This document shows positions 56,443 to 64,000 of a stretch of 64,000 nucleotides of DNA, one piece after another. The position numbers and the translations under genes were made by a program. The stretch lies in assembly GCF_017569925.1 (NCBI RefSeq), contig NZ_CP050854.1, forward strand, positions 5,266,698 through 5,330,697, given 5' to 3'. The notes under the pieces were generated by a model. It had not been told where the DNA came from. It saw nothing but the letters and a program-made list of their open reading frames with translations, and did no database searches. The stretch comes from Brenneria izadpanahii (GTDB lineage: Bacteria > Pseudomonadota > Gammaproteobacteria > Enterobacterales > Enterobacteriaceae). Each line of letters opens with the position of its first letter. The first letter of the stretch is position 1.

Positions 56443-56781
56443 TCACGCCTGACGAGGCCGTTCAGCCCGGCTTTTCACCAGCGCCAGAATTTCTGGTTTC
56501 TCCTCAGGCGACAGAGCCTGAAATGCCAGTATCAGTTCGGCTAGTTCATTATCGGCGGTGTAAAAATAGGCCAACGGTACGCCCAGCACGTCCGCCAGCA
56601 GTTGAATCGTCTCGGTGTTGGCTTCATGCACACCTCTTTCGTAACGATTGATGCGGGGACTGGCGACAAATTCATCGATCCCGGCCTCAATGCCGAGCTG
56701 TTTTTGCGATAGCCCTTTCGCCAGACGCGCCTGCTTAAGCCGCTGACAGAAAATGTCGTGATAATTGGGTTTGCTCTTCAT
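56443..56781 (-). CDS. XRE-family repressor, copy 1
   Basis: 112 aa. The helix-turn-helix is LKQARLAKGLSQKQLGIEAGIDEFVAS (about 14-42) followed by RINRYERGVHEANTETIQLLADVLGVPLAYFYT. The C-terminal tail is helical. It is a clear paralogue of the XRE gene at 57160-57477 (shared IDEFVAS, RINRYE, GVHEAN, PLAYFY). A CTACG-N5-CGTAG operator ends two or three bases before its start codon, with no Shine-Dalgarno, so a leaderless or very short 5' end and autorepression are likely. It is divergent from the Ner-like gene. Confidence 0.9.
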   Translation of the reverse strand: MKSKPNYHDIFCQRLKQARLAKGLSQKQLGIEAGIDEFVASPRINRYERGVHEANTETIQLLADVLGVPLAYFYTADNELAELILAFQALSPEEKPEILALVKSRAERPRQA

Positions 56782-56782
56782 A

Positions 56783-56834
56783 GCTACGAGAATCGTAGTT
56801 TTTGCTTGAGCGTGATACTACGAATAACGTAGTA
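56783..56834. promoter_or_regulatory. Operator pair 1 of the XRE switch
   Basis: Two copies of the palindrome CTACG-N5-CGTAG: CTACG-AGAAT-CGTAG at 56784-56798 and TACTACG-AATAA-CGTAGTA at 56816-56834. The centres are 34 bases apart. They fill the gap between the divergent XRE copy 1 and the Ner-like gene. Confidence 0.88.
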
Positions 56835-56879
56835 TTGAGTTGTGCATGTTCCTTTTACGACGAAAGGTTAGGGGGTCAC

Positions 56880-57140
56880 ATGAAAAACGACTGGCATCAG
56901 GCAGATATTATCGCCGCCTTGCGCAAACAGGGCACAACAATGGCTGCGCTTTCCCGCTCCGCCGGATTAAGTTCATCCACGCTGGCAAATGTGCTGACGC
57001 GCCCGTGGCCGAAAGGCGAATGGTTAATCGCTGATACTTTGGGCATTCATCCTGCCGAGATCTGGCCGAGCCGTTACTACGATGGGGTGGGGAAACTCAT
57101 CGACCGAAAGGTGAAAATCAGAGGGAAGCGGCCTGAGTAA
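56880..57140 (+). CDS. Ner/Nlp-like (sugar-fermentation-stimulation type) winged helix-turn-helix protein
   Basis: 86 aa from the ATG at 56880, preceded by AGGGGG. The sequence WHQADIIAALRKQGTTMAALSRSAGLSSSTLANVLTRPWPKGEWLIADTLGIHPAEIWPSRY is the Ner/SfsB family, which includes the Ner repressor of phage Mu. A basic tail (DRKVKIRGKRPE) follows. It is divergent from XRE copy 1 and convergent with XRE copy 2. In phage-like elements Ner-type proteins oppose the main repressor, so it probably works in a two-state switch. Confidence 0.88.
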   Translation: MKNDWHQADIIAALRKQGTTMAALSRSAGLSSSTLANVLTRPWPKGEWLIADTLGIHPAEIWPSRYYDGVGKLIDRKVKIRGKRPE

Positions 57141-57159
57141 CGCGATCGCGTTACTTTGT

Positions 57160-57477
57160 TCATTGGCTATCGAGCGAAGCAAGTAGCCTGGTTTGTTGCG
57201 CGGCAGGCAGTTCGGAGAATTTCAGGATCATCTTCGCCAGATTATCGTCGTCCGCGTAGAAGTACGCCAGCGGGACATGTAATGCCTGCGCCAGACGGCT
57301 GGCTGTCATGATATTGGCTTCGTGGACGCCTTTCTCGTAGCGGTTAATGCGCGCGCTGGCAACGAACTCATCAATGCCGGCGGCGATACCCAGCCCTTTC
57401 TGGGACAGCCCCCGCAACTGCCGGGCATCCTTTAAACGTTTGCTGAAAATATCGCTGCGTGATCGAGGTGTGTTCAT
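57160..57477 (-). CDS. XRE-family repressor, copy 2
   Basis: 105 aa, paralogue of copy 1. The HTH is LKDARQLRGLSQKGLGIAAGIDEFVAS followed by RINRYEKGVHEANIMTASRLAQALHVPLAYFY. The operator AACTACG-N5-CGTAGTT touches its ATG (57477/57478), again with no Shine-Dalgarno before the start. It is convergent with the Ner-like gene, and the DUF2188 gene lies on its promoter side, transcribed away from it. Confidence 0.9.
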   Translation of the reverse strand: MNTPRSRSDIFSKRLKDARQLRGLSQKGLGIAAGIDEFVASARINRYEKGVHEANIMTASRLAQALHVPLAYFYADDDNLAKMILKFSELPAAQQTRLLASLDSQ

Positions 57478-57529
57478 AACTACGATAGTCGTAGTTATGA
57501 GGAGTTGCAGATACTACGAACATCGTAGT
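57478..57529. promoter_or_regulatory. Operator pair 2 of the XRE switch
   Basis: AACTACG-ATAGT-CGTAGTT at 57478-57496 and ACTACG-AACAT-CGTAGT at 57513-57529. The centres are 34 bases apart, exactly as in pair 1. Same palindrome and same spacing upstream of both repressor paralogues. Confidence 0.88.
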
Positions 57530-57672
57530 TTTTCTTTAATGATCACTATCACTGAGGTATGAATAAACTACATGTAGTGCTTTTAAATTAAAAAACGATC
57601 AACATGTTGATTTTTTCTGTTCTGTGGTGGTAATTTATACAGTGTCATGAATACTTATTAAGGAGGTGATCC

Positions 57673-57897
57673 ATGACCGGTAAAAATCAGCATGTTGTCA
57701 AACGTGAAGACGGATGGGCTGTACGGGGAGAGAATAATACCCGTGATACTTCGCATCATCATACGCAGCAAGAAGCTTTTGAAGCCGCGCGCGGTATTGC
57801 GAAAAATCAAGCGAGTGAGGTCTTCATCCATGGTGAAAATGGAAAAATCCGTGAGCGTAATACTTATGGAAAAGATCCCTTTCCGCCAAAGGGCTAA
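57673..57897 (+). CDS. DUF2188 family small protein
   Basis: 74 aa. It begins KNQHVVKREDGWAVRGENNTR and continues TQQEAFEAARGIAKNQASEVFIHGENGKIRERNTYG, the typical DUF2188 repeat-like fold, function unknown. The start is preceded by TAAGGAGGTGATC (57659-57671), an exact match to the complement of the 16S rRNA 3' end, so translation should be very strong. Operator pair 2 lies about 150 bases upstream and could control it. A terminator follows the stop. Confidence 0.85.
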   Translation: MTGKNQHVVKREDGWAVRGENNTRDTSHHHTQQEAFEAARGIAKNQASEVFIHGENGKIRERNTYGKDPFPPKG

Positions 57898-57917
57898 TCG
57901 CTTATCTATACCTAATC

Positions 57918-57943
57918 AAAGCCCTCTGTATTGAGGGCTTTTG
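57918..57943. terminator. Bidirectional terminator between DUF2188 and integrase genes
   Basis: AAAGCCCTC, loop TGTATT, GAGGGCTTT: a perfect 9-bp stem with T residues on the plus strand and A/T-rich flanks on the minus strand. It lies between convergent genes. Confidence 0.82.
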
Positions 57944-57958
57944 AATGGTCAAGGATTA

Positions 57959-59182
57959 CTAATCTGTATCCGCTTTATACGCCTTCCCAAACCGGCCGAT
58001 TATCACCTTGCGGCCTTCTTCAATCTGCGTATCGACAAAATCCGCCCATGCCTGAAGCATTTCCCGGCGCTGTCCGAGATATTCCGCGCGGTTGTAGACG
58101 CCGCGCACGCCTGAAATCTTGTGAGCCAGAGATCTTTCCACCCAATCAGAGTTGTAGCCCTGTTCGTGCAGTAATGTGCTGGCCGTGCGGCGGAAATCAT
58201 GGATAACGAAATCCCGAACGTCGAGATTCAGCGTGCGCACGGCGGTATTTAAGGTGGTTTTGGAAATAGGGTGGCGATGGTCGTTGCGGCTGGGGAAAAC
58301 ATAGGGTGAGTCGCCAGCCAGATATTTAAGTTCTTCAAACATTGCCAATGCCTGGCCGGAGAGCGGGACGATGTGTGGATTATCCATTTTCATACGTTCG
58401 GCGGGGATGCGCCATTCGGCGGTAACGAAATTGATTTCATCCCATGTCGCTTCAATAAGCTCGCTTTTACGCACTATGCACAAAATCAGCAGATGCAACG
58501 CTAACTTATGTCGCCGGTTCATGCCTGAGGTATAAATGCCGCGCAGCAGTATGCCTAGCTCTTGCGGCGTCAGCGCCACGTCACGGCTGGTAGCCTGTGC
58601 AATATAACGAGCCTCAATGGCAGCAGCGGGGTTGTTAAAGATGATGCCGCGCGAGATGGCATAGGCCAGCATGCGTTTCAGAACGTTGCGGGTGAGCAGG
58701 GCGACGTGGTCCGAACCACGCAGTTTGATGCGATCGATCACCGTCTGTATGTCGGCAGTGGTAAGCGCTTCAAGCTGGATGTTCCCGATAACCGGGATAA
58801 TGTCTTTATTGATAACGCGGACAACGTTGCGCGGCTGGCGGGTGGTTTTTTCGATAATGTCGGTCAGCCAGCGTTTGGCGAAGGCTTCGACGGTGGTCGG
58901 CTCTTTCTGTTTGGCTTTCTCTTCCTGCTTTTTCTGTGCCGGGCTGACGCCATGGGCAATCATCGAGCGGCATTTTTCACGCCAGAGGCGCGCTTCCGCC
59001 AGTGAGAAAGCGGGGTATTCGCCCAGCGTCGCTTTCTGTGACTTGCCGTTGAAACGGTAGCGCAAGCGCCAGACCTTGCGGCCCGTGGGCAGTACCTCTA
59101 TGACCAGCCCGCCGTTGTCGGCAACCTGGTATGCCCGACTTTTTGCTGACAGACTTCTGATTTTTGTATCTGAAAGCGCCAT
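57959..59182 (-). CDS. int: P4-family tyrosine integrase
   Basis: 407 aa. The N-terminal arm-binding DUF4102 domain (about 1-85) shows MALSDTKIRSLSAKSRAYQVADNGGLVIEVLPTGRKVWRLRY. The core-binding SAM-like part is TVEAFAKRWLTDIIEK. The catalytic domain has Arg I (CIVRKSELIEATW), HDFRRTASTLLHEQG, LAHK and the tyrosine in VYNRAEYL. It lies 290 bases from the right attachment repeat with repeated arm-type sites between, and it catalyses insertion into and excision from the mnmE end. Confidence 0.95.
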   Translation of the reverse strand: MALSDTKIRSLSAKSRAYQVADNGGLVIEVLPTGRKVWRLRYRFNGKSQKATLGEYPAFSLAEARLWREKCRSMIAHGVSPAQKKQEEKAKQKEPTTVEAFAKRWLTDIIEKTTRQPRNVVRVINKDIIPVIGNIQLEALTTADIQTVIDRIKLRGSDHVALLTRNVLKRMLAYAISRGIIFNNPAAAIEARYIAQATSRDVALTPQELGILLRGIYTSGMNRRHKLALHLLILCIVRKSELIEATWDEINFVTAEWRIPAERMKMDNPHIVPLSGQALAMFEELKYLAGDSPYVFPSRNDHRHPISKTTLNTAVRTLNLDVRDFVIHDFRRTASTLLHEQGYNSDWVERSLAHKISGVRGVYNRAEYLGQRREMLQAWADFVDTQIEEGRKVIIGRFGKAYKADTD

Positions 59183-59197
59183 ATGTACCTCTTTAAC

Positions 59198-59393
59198 GTG
59201 TCCATATGTGATGATGGTATCTTTATGTTATGTATGGCTTTTTAGAGTAAAACATGCCTGATGTGTCCATGGTTTGCGAAGTTTGATTGTTTTTTGTACT
59301 GCACTGTGTGTCCATAATACGCGAATTATTGCTCAAAAAACAACCATAGACACAAGGAAAAAATGACGATGGACACAGCTATGGACACAAAAA
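59198..59393. promoter_or_regulatory. Cluster of integrase arm-type sites
   Basis: GTGTCCAT occurs at 59198-59205, 59263-59270 and 59308-59315, and its complement ATGGACAC at 59369-59376 and 59381-59388. All lie between the integrase start and the right attachment repeat. A matching copy lies inside the left end at 41613. This pattern fits binding sites for the integrase N-terminal domain, and they probably also autoregulate the gene. Confidence 0.72.
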
Positions 59394-59438
59394 TCACTGG
59401 CTCTCGATGGAAACGAATAGACATTGATGGAACAAAAA

Positions 59439-59467
59439 ATCCCGCATAACAAGGCGCTATGCGGGAT
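59439..59467 (-). terminator. Terminator downstream of mnmE
   Basis: On the minus strand ATCCCGCATA, a 9-base loop and TATGCGGGAT are followed by TTTTTTG. It ends mnmE transcription just inside the island side of the attachment repeat. Confidence 0.85.
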
Positions 59468-59469
59468 GA

Positions 59470-59525
59470 GTGGAAGTAAGTGGACGCTTACAGACTCAGC
59501 GTTACTTGCCGATGCAGAAGCTGGA
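59470..59525. repeat. Right attachment repeat (attR) within the mnmE 3' end
   Basis: Same sequence as the left repeat, plus the six bases ACTTGC at 59504-59509. It covers the last eight codons of mnmE, including its stop at 59502-59504, so the inserted element restores an intact mnmE. Confidence 0.88.
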
Positions 59526-60866
59526 GAAAATGCGGCTTAGCAGGTCGTCTGAGGTGAATTCGCCGGTAATTTCGCTTAGCGCCTGTTGCGCCAGTCGTAG
59601 CTCCTCGGCTAATAACTCGCCGGCGTAAGCGCTCACTAACTGTTCTTTGCCCTGCGTCAGATGCCGGGCTGCCTGTTCTAATGCTTGCAGGTGCCGACGG
59701 CGCGCCAGGAAGCCGCCTTCCGTATTGCTGGTGAAGCCCATACTTTGCTTGAGGTGCTCGCGCAGCGTCTCAACGCCTTCGCCGGTGCGGGCCGATAGGC
59801 GGATAAGTGAGTAAGCGTTCACATTCTCAATTCCCATCGGCTCTCCGGTGATGTCGGCTTTATTGCGCACCACGGTAATCGGCAGCGTGCCGGGTAAGCG
59901 GGCCATAAATTCAGGCCAGATAGCCGCGGGTTCTGTGGCCTCGGTCGTGGTGCCGTCAACCATAAACAGCACGCGGTCGGCCTGTTCGATTTCCTGCCAG
60001 GCGCGTTCGATGCCGATACGTTCCACTTCATCGTTGGCGTCGCGCAGACCGGCGGTATCGATGATGTGCAGCGGCATACCGTCAATATGGATATGCTCGC
60101 GCAGTACGTCGCGGGTGGTGCCGGCGATATCGGTGACAATCGCCGCTTCCCGCCCGGCTAATGCGTTGAGCAGGCTGGATTTCCCGGCGTTGGGCCGTCC
60201 GGCGATCACCACTTTCATGCCTTCGCGCAGCAGGCTGCCCTGGTGGGCCTCGGCTCTGACCGCGTCCAGATCGGCCATCACATTATTGAGCTGGCCTTCA
60301 ATTTTCCCATCGGAGAGAAAATCAATTTCCTCGTCGGGGAAATCGATCGCCGCTTCAACGTAAATTCGCAGGTGCGTCAGCGTTTCCACCAGATGGTTGA
60401 TACGGGCGGAAAAAGCCCCCTGTAACGAATTAAGCGCGGAACGCGCGGCCTGTTCAGAGCTGGCGTCAATCAGATCGGCAATCGCCTCCGCCTGGGCCAG
60501 ATCGAGCTTATCATTCAGGAATGCGCGCTCGGAAAACTCGCCGGGACGGGCGATGCGCACATTGGGCAAAGTCAGAATGCGTTGCAGCAGGATGTCGAGA
60601 ATAACCGGGCCGCCGTGTCCCTGCAGCTCCAGAACGTCTTCGCCGGTGAACGAGTTGGGGCCGGGAAACCACAGGGCGATGCCTTGATCGAGCGTTATCC
60701 CGCCGGCATCGCGAAACGGCAGATAATCGGCGTAGCGCGGCTTGGGCAATTTACCCAATACGGCCTGCGCCACCGCCGATGCCGCCGGTCCGGAAACACG
60801 TAAAATGCCTACCCCGCCGCGTCCTGGTGGCGTGGCCTGGGCTACGATGGTGTCGGAATGGCTCAT
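59502..60866 (-). CDS. mnmE: tRNA modification GTPase MnmE (TrmE/ThdF)
   Basis: 454 aa. With MnmG it adds the carboxymethylaminomethyl group to U34 of certain tRNAs. The N-terminal formyl-tetrahydrofolate-binding domain has [22 protein letters not shown]. The inserted G domain has G1 [12 protein letters not shown] near residue 222, [15 protein letters not shown] and NKAD. The C-terminus is the invariant FCIGK with its catalytic cysteine. The gene is complete in spite of being the island target. It is separated from yidC by a terminator. Confidence 0.97.
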   Translation of the reverse strand: MSHSDTIVAQATPPGRGGVGILRVSGPAASAVAQAVLGKLPKPRYADYLPFRDAGGITLDQGIALWFPGPNSFTGEDVLELQGHGGPVILDILLQRILTLPNVRIARPGEFSERAFLNDKLDLAQAEAIADLIDASSEQAARSALNSLQGAFSARINHLVETLTHLRIYVEAAIDFPDEEIDFLSDGKIEGQLNNVMADLDAVRAEAHQGSLLREGMKVVIAGRPNAGKSSLLNALAGREAAIVTDIAGTTRDVLREHIHIDGMPLHIIDTAGLRDANDEVERIGIERAWQEIEQADRVLFMVDGTTTEATEPAAIWPEFMARLPGTLPITVVRNKADITGEPMGIENVNAYSLIRLSARTGEGVETLREHLKQSMGFTSNTEGGFLARRRHLQALEQAARHLTQGKEQLVSAYAGELLAEELRLAQQALSEITGEFTSDDLLSRIFSSFCIGK

Positions 60867-60885
60867 GATTTTCTCTCAGATGGTA

Positions 60886-60916
60886 TAAAAAATAAGGCGG
60901 TCATTGACCGCCTTAT
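60886..60916 (-). terminator. Terminator of the rnpA-yidC operon
   Basis: Minus strand: ATAAGGCGGTC, loop AAT, GACCGCCTTAT, then TTTTTT. A strong intrinsic terminator between yidC and mnmE. Confidence 0.88.
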
Positions 60917-60941
60917 CTTGTCTCGCTAGTCAGCCGGACCG

Positions 60942-62576
60942 TTAGCTTTTTTTGCGGCTATGCAAGCCACGTTTTTCCAAACCACGGTAAATCAACTGCT
61001 GCTGAATGATGGTCACCAGGTTGCTGACGATATAATACAGCACCAGACCAGACGGGAACCACAGGAAGAACACGGTGAAAATGACCGGCATGTAGGTCAT
61101 GATCTTCTGCTGCATCGGGTCGGTAACGGTGGTCGGCGACATCTTCTGAATGAAGAACATCGTCACGCCCATCAGGATCGGCAAAATGTAGTACGGGTCT
61201 TGCGCGGACAAGTCATGGATCCACAGGGCGAACGGCGCATGGCGCAGTTCAACGGAGCCCATCAGCATGTAGTACAGCGCCAGGAAGATTGGCATCTGAA
61301 TGATCAACGGAAAGCAGCCGCCCAGCGGATTCACTTTCTCTGACTTGTACAGCGCCATCATTTCCTGGCTCATGCGCTGTTTGTCGTCGCCGATGCGTTC
61401 GCGCATTGCCTGCAGTTTCGGCTGCAGCATGCGCATTTTCGCCATTGAGGTGTACTGCGCTTTGGTCAGCGGGTACATGATGCCGCGCACGATAAAGGTG
61501 ATGGCGATAATGGAGAAGCCCCAATTGCCGATGAAACTGTGCAGGAACTTCAGCAGTTTAAACAGCGGCTGAGAAATAAACCACAGCCAGCCGTAATCAA
61601 CGGTCAAATCCAGGTGCGGCGCCACCGCGGCCATTTTGTCCTGAATTTCCGGACCGACCCACAGGGTGGCGTTCAGATTTTGCTGACCGCCGGCCGGTAC
61701 AACGACCGGAGTGGATTTAAAGCCGATGGCGGCCTGACCGTTACCAAGATTTCTGGTATAGAAGGCATTGGCGCCTGCGGTGGTCGGGATCCAGGCCGTT
61801 GCGAAGTACTGCTGCAACATCGCTACCCAGCCGCCGTTGGTGGTGATGTTCAGGTTCTCGTCCATGTCGCCGAAGCTGTATTTCTTATACTTCTCTTCGC
61901 TGGAGGAGAACGCCGCCCCACGGTAGGTATGCAGCGCAAAATTGCTGCTGCCGGTATCGCGGTGCTTGGGTAAGTCAATGGATTGTTTCAACTGACCGAA
62001 CAGCGTCAGCTCCAATGGCTGCGAGCTGGTGTTGTTGATGCTGTAATCAACGTTCAGCGCGTAATCACCGCGTTTCAGTACAAACGTTTTAGTGTAAGTG
62101 ACGCCGTCGGCGGTGGTATAGGTCAGCGGAATACGCAGTTCGTCTTGACCATCGGCCAGCTCAAAGTGATCCTGTTCGGTGGTGAACAGCGGTCGAGGGC
62201 CGTTGGCCGGGTTATCCGGGCCGTTTTTGCCCGTCAGGCCGCTTTGCGCCTGATAAACGAATTCGGGCGTGGTTTCCAGCAACAGGAAAGGGGTATCGGA
62301 ACCCAGCGTATCCGGGTAAGCCAACAGTTTAGCCTGCTCGATGTCGCCGCCACTGGTATTGATGGTCAGAGACAGTACGTCGGTTTTAACCGTGACGAGT
62401 TTACCCTGGCCGCTCGCGGGTACGCCCTGGTTACTGGTATCACCGGATACTGCATTCGTCGCCTGCTGTATGGCCTGAGTGGTTGCTGGCGGATTTTTAT
62501 CCGTTTCCCAGGCTTGCCAGATCATGAAGGTTACGAATAGCAGAGCGATGAGAAAAAGATTACGTTGCGAATCCAT
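60942..62576 (-). CDS. yidC: Membrane protein insertase YidC
   Basis: 544 aa, gram-negative type. First membrane segment [19 protein letters not shown], then a large periplasmic beta domain (about 45-340), then the conserved insertase core with five C-terminal membrane segments ([25 protein letters not shown] with the hydrophilic-groove arginine, [60 protein letters not shown]). It inserts membrane proteins with or without SecYEG. It begins 2 bases after the yidD stop. Confidence 0.97.
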   Translation of the reverse strand: MDSQRNLFLIALLFVTFMIWQAWETDKNPPATTQAIQQATNAVSGDTSNQGVPASGQGKLVTVKTDVLSLTINTSGGDIEQAKLLAYPDTLGSDTPFLLLETTPEFVYQAQSGLTGKNGPDNPANGPRPLFTTEQDHFELADGQDELRIPLTYTTADGVTYTKTFVLKRGDYALNVDYSINNTSSQPLELTLFGQLKQSIDLPKHRDTGSSNFALHTYRGAAFSSSEEKYKKYSFGDMDENLNITTNGGWVAMLQQYFATAWIPTTAGANAFYTRNLGNGQAAIGFKSTPVVVPAGGQQNLNATLWVGPEIQDKMAAVAPHLDLTVDYGWLWFISQPLFKLLKFLHSFIGNWGFSIIAITFIVRGIMYPLTKAQYTSMAKMRMLQPKLQAMRERIGDDKQRMSQEMMALYKSEKVNPLGGCFPLIIQMPIFLALYYMLMGSVELRHAPFALWIHDLSAQDPYYILPILMGVTMFFIQKMSPTTVTDPMQQKIMTYMPVIFTVFFLWFPSGLVLYYIVSNLVTIIQQQLIYRGLEKRGLHSRKKS

Positions 62577-62578
62577 CG

Positions 62579-62836
62579 TTAATGTTCTCTGTTATTGTCG
62601 GTTTTTGGCGGTACGGGATCATCACCACCAGGGTTCAAAGGGTGGCATTTTAATACGCGTTTAAGCGTCAACCAACTGCCTTTTATCATGCCGAACCTGC
62701 GAATTGCTTCAATACCGTATTGTGAACACGTTGGCCGAAACCGGCAATGTGGTCCAAGTAACGGGCTGATAACGAGTTGATAACCTCGTATCAACCCGAT
62801 CAGCAGGCGGGAGCCAAACGACAGTGCCGACGCCAT
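62579..62836 (-). CDS. yidD: Membrane protein insertion efficiency factor YidD
   Basis: 85 aa. Conserved family pattern: [36 protein letters not shown] then [24 protein letters not shown], with the three family cysteines. It is membrane-associated and supports YidC-dependent insertion. It overlaps the 3' end of rnpA by 37 bases in another frame, the usual arrangement. Confidence 0.95.
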   Translation of the reverse strand: MASALSFGSRLLIGLIRGYQLVISPLLGPHCRFRPTCSQYGIEAIRRFGMIKGSWLTLKRVLKCHPLNPGGDDPVPPKTDNNREH

Positions 62837-63159
62837 AATTTTTCCAACGCTTCCGTCAATGCCCGGTTATCCAGTTCAGACACCCCTTTTTTCGCAATCA
62901 CCACAAAATCCATTGCAGGCAATGAATGTTGATGCAGGCGAAAGCTTTCGCGCGTCAGGCGTTTAATCCGATTGCGTTCATGAGCACGTTTAACATGCTT
63001 TTTGGCGACGGTAAGACCGATGCGGGGATGCCCCAGCGTGTTCAGGCGGCCGAGGATAGTGATTTGCGGCGTGCCAGCCCGTTGCGGTTGCTGGAAGACG
63101 AAAGTGAAATGGCTGGGAGTTAACAAACGTAACTCCCTGGGAAAAGCGAGCTTAACCAC
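62800..63159 (-). CDS. rnpA: Ribonuclease P protein component
   Basis: 119 aa basic protein that binds RNase P RNA for 5' processing of tRNA. Family motif [22 protein letters not shown] near residue 53 and [15 protein letters not shown] at the start. A GTG or ATG-like start follows the rpmH gene closely, and the two form one operon. Confidence 0.96.
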   Translation of the reverse strand: MVKLAFPRELRLLTPSHFTFVFQQPQRAGTPQITILGRLNTLGHPRIGLTVAKKHVKRAHERNRIKRLTRESFRLHQHSLPAMDFVVIAKKGVSELDNRALTEALEKLWRRHCRLAPAC

Positions 63160-63177
63160 TCGATGGGTTAGCTTTTA

Positions 63178-63330
<153 letters not shown>

Positions 63331-63457
63331 CTAAACTTGGATAATTAACGGTTTATCCCTGCCGGTGCGGGGAATAAACACGACTTCACAGTAAACGCGT
63401 TTGGCTACTCGGCGTGACAATGACCGACGCCTCAATCGCATATAACAAAGAGGCGGG

Positions 63458-63486
63458 ATTGTAATAATTGTACAGTCCCGAGTCAA
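63458..63486 (-). promoter_or_regulatory. Sigma-70 promoter of rpmH
   Basis: Minus strand: -35 TTGACT (63486-63481), 17-base spacer, -10 TACAAT (63463-63458). Close to consensus with ideal spacing, as expected for a ribosomal-protein gene. Confidence 0.82.
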
Positions 63487-64000
63487 TTAACATCACACTT
63501 TACCTGTCGGCCATTCCAATTATTTTTTGGATTTCTGTCTGGCTGAGCACAGAAACAGGCGTCGACGCGCGGGCTGAGGATTATACGGACTCTGGCATAA
63601 AGCGCAAGGATCCTACTGCGATCCTCCCGGCGAGATCATGATCAATATCACCGTAACCTGTTTGCAGACTGGTCTATTCTTAGATGAATTTCGCGGGCGC
63701 GCAGAGAATAAGATTCTTCCGATCTTTTGACGTAGGGCCTGTAGCTGCTATAAGAATAGCCTGTGGATAAAAAGGATCAAAACTGTGCAGAAGGGGAGGA
63801 TCTCTTTTCTGGTTTAGGTTATGATCCGCCGTCCCGTTAGCGATCCTTCTTCGGGATCGCCACGGTAAGCCGCATCGGTAACGCGGTGCATCTGTCGTCT
63901 TTGATTGTGGACGGGGGCAGATGTCAAAATCATGAGTTATATAAATATCGTTTCTTATTCTTTTCTTTTTTGATCGTTCTTTGTTCGAGTGGAGTCCGCC
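63487..64000 (+). promoter_or_regulatory. dnaA upstream control region
   Basis: No gene within about 510 bases. A perfect DnaA box, TGTGGATAA (complement of TTATCCACA), lies at 63762-63770. Many GATC sites cluster between 63600 and 63860, as in SeqA-bound dnaA promoters of enterobacteria. A small hairpin, GCGATCC-N7-GGATCGC, lies near 63840. dnaA itself is expected just right of the window. Confidence 0.75.

Larger units (their letters stand above)
41498..59525. mobile_element. Integrated genomic island at the 3' end of mnmE
   Basis: About 18 kb bounded by direct repeats, with a P4-family integrase gene next to the right end. Contents are a type I restriction/Mrr/Abi defence operon, an AlbA_2 ATPase gene, a recombinase-like gene, a P4-style primase-helicase, two XRE repressors, a Ner-like gene and a DUF2188 gene. 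The 3' end of mnmE (thdF/trmE) is a known integration target, for example of SGI1-type islands. No conjugation genes are present, so it resembles a satellite-like or non-self-mobile island. Confidence 0.88.

Noticed and set aside
59470..59525. tRNA gene as the integration target
   Set aside because: P4-type integrases often use tRNA genes, but the repeat here covers the 3' end of mnmE and no tRNA cloverleaf is present.
63487..64000. Chromosomal origin oriC
   Set aside because: Only one clear DnaA box and no 13-mer AT repeats were seen. In enterobacteria oriC is near mnmG, not dnaA; this is the dnaA promoter region.

Overview
The window is chromosomal DNA of an enterobacterium. At its right end it carries the rpmH-rnpA-yidD-yidC-mnmE cluster, read leftward with the dnaA control region beyond it. 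At 12.4-19.2 kb it carries yieH, adeP and yieE, which in E. coli lie near mnmE. The gene content (ACC deaminase, Amadori-compound catabolism, dipeptide-type ABC transport, RTX-type protein debris) fits a plant-associated member of the Pectobacteriaceae such as Brenneria, Dickeya or Pectobacterium. That family placement is inference; Enterobacterales is well supported.

Layout. 0-6.1 kb: an oligopeptide-type ABC transporter (first permease cut by the window edge), an M20 peptidase and a LysR regulator. 6.2-12.4 kb: an EamA exporter with a divergent Lrp-type regulator, then acdS, a second Lrp-type regulator and an amino-acid ABC binding protein with two permeases but no ATPase gene. 12.4-19.2 kb: yieH, adeP and yieE, with a decaying and partly duplicated RTX/EF-hand secreted-protein locus inserted between yieH and adeP. 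19.8-24.9 kb: the ytfH/qorB pair and an Amadori-product locus (kinase, SIS deglycase, orphan binding protein, divergent GntR/UTRA regulator with a palindromic operator). 25.5-27.9 kb: an unrecognised polytopic membrane protein and an ornithine-cyclodeaminase-family reductase.

28.0-35.8 kb is an anaerobic C4-dicarboxylate module: class I fumarase and a DASS transporter on the minus strand, divergent from a cytoplasmic OYE-FMN-FAD NADH:fumarate reductase and its flavinyltransferase ApbE. A perfect FNR palindrome lies in the divergent region. 35.8-36.7 kb holds gene debris. 36.7-41.3 kb carries two short-chain dehydrogenases, two LysR regulators and a RidA protein, probably acquired.

41.5-59.5 kb is an integrated island at the 3' end of mnmE. 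It is bounded by direct repeats and has a P4-type integrase with repeated arm-type sites. It carries a tightly coupled defence operon (Mrr-type nuclease, HsdM, HsdS, Abi_C-like protein, membrane-anchored protein, HsdR, then a separate AlbA_2 ATPase gene). It also carries a recombinase-like protein, a P4-style primase-helicase, and a regulatory switch of two paralogous XRE repressors around a Ner-like gene, with four copies of one operator. 59.5-64 kb returns to core genes.
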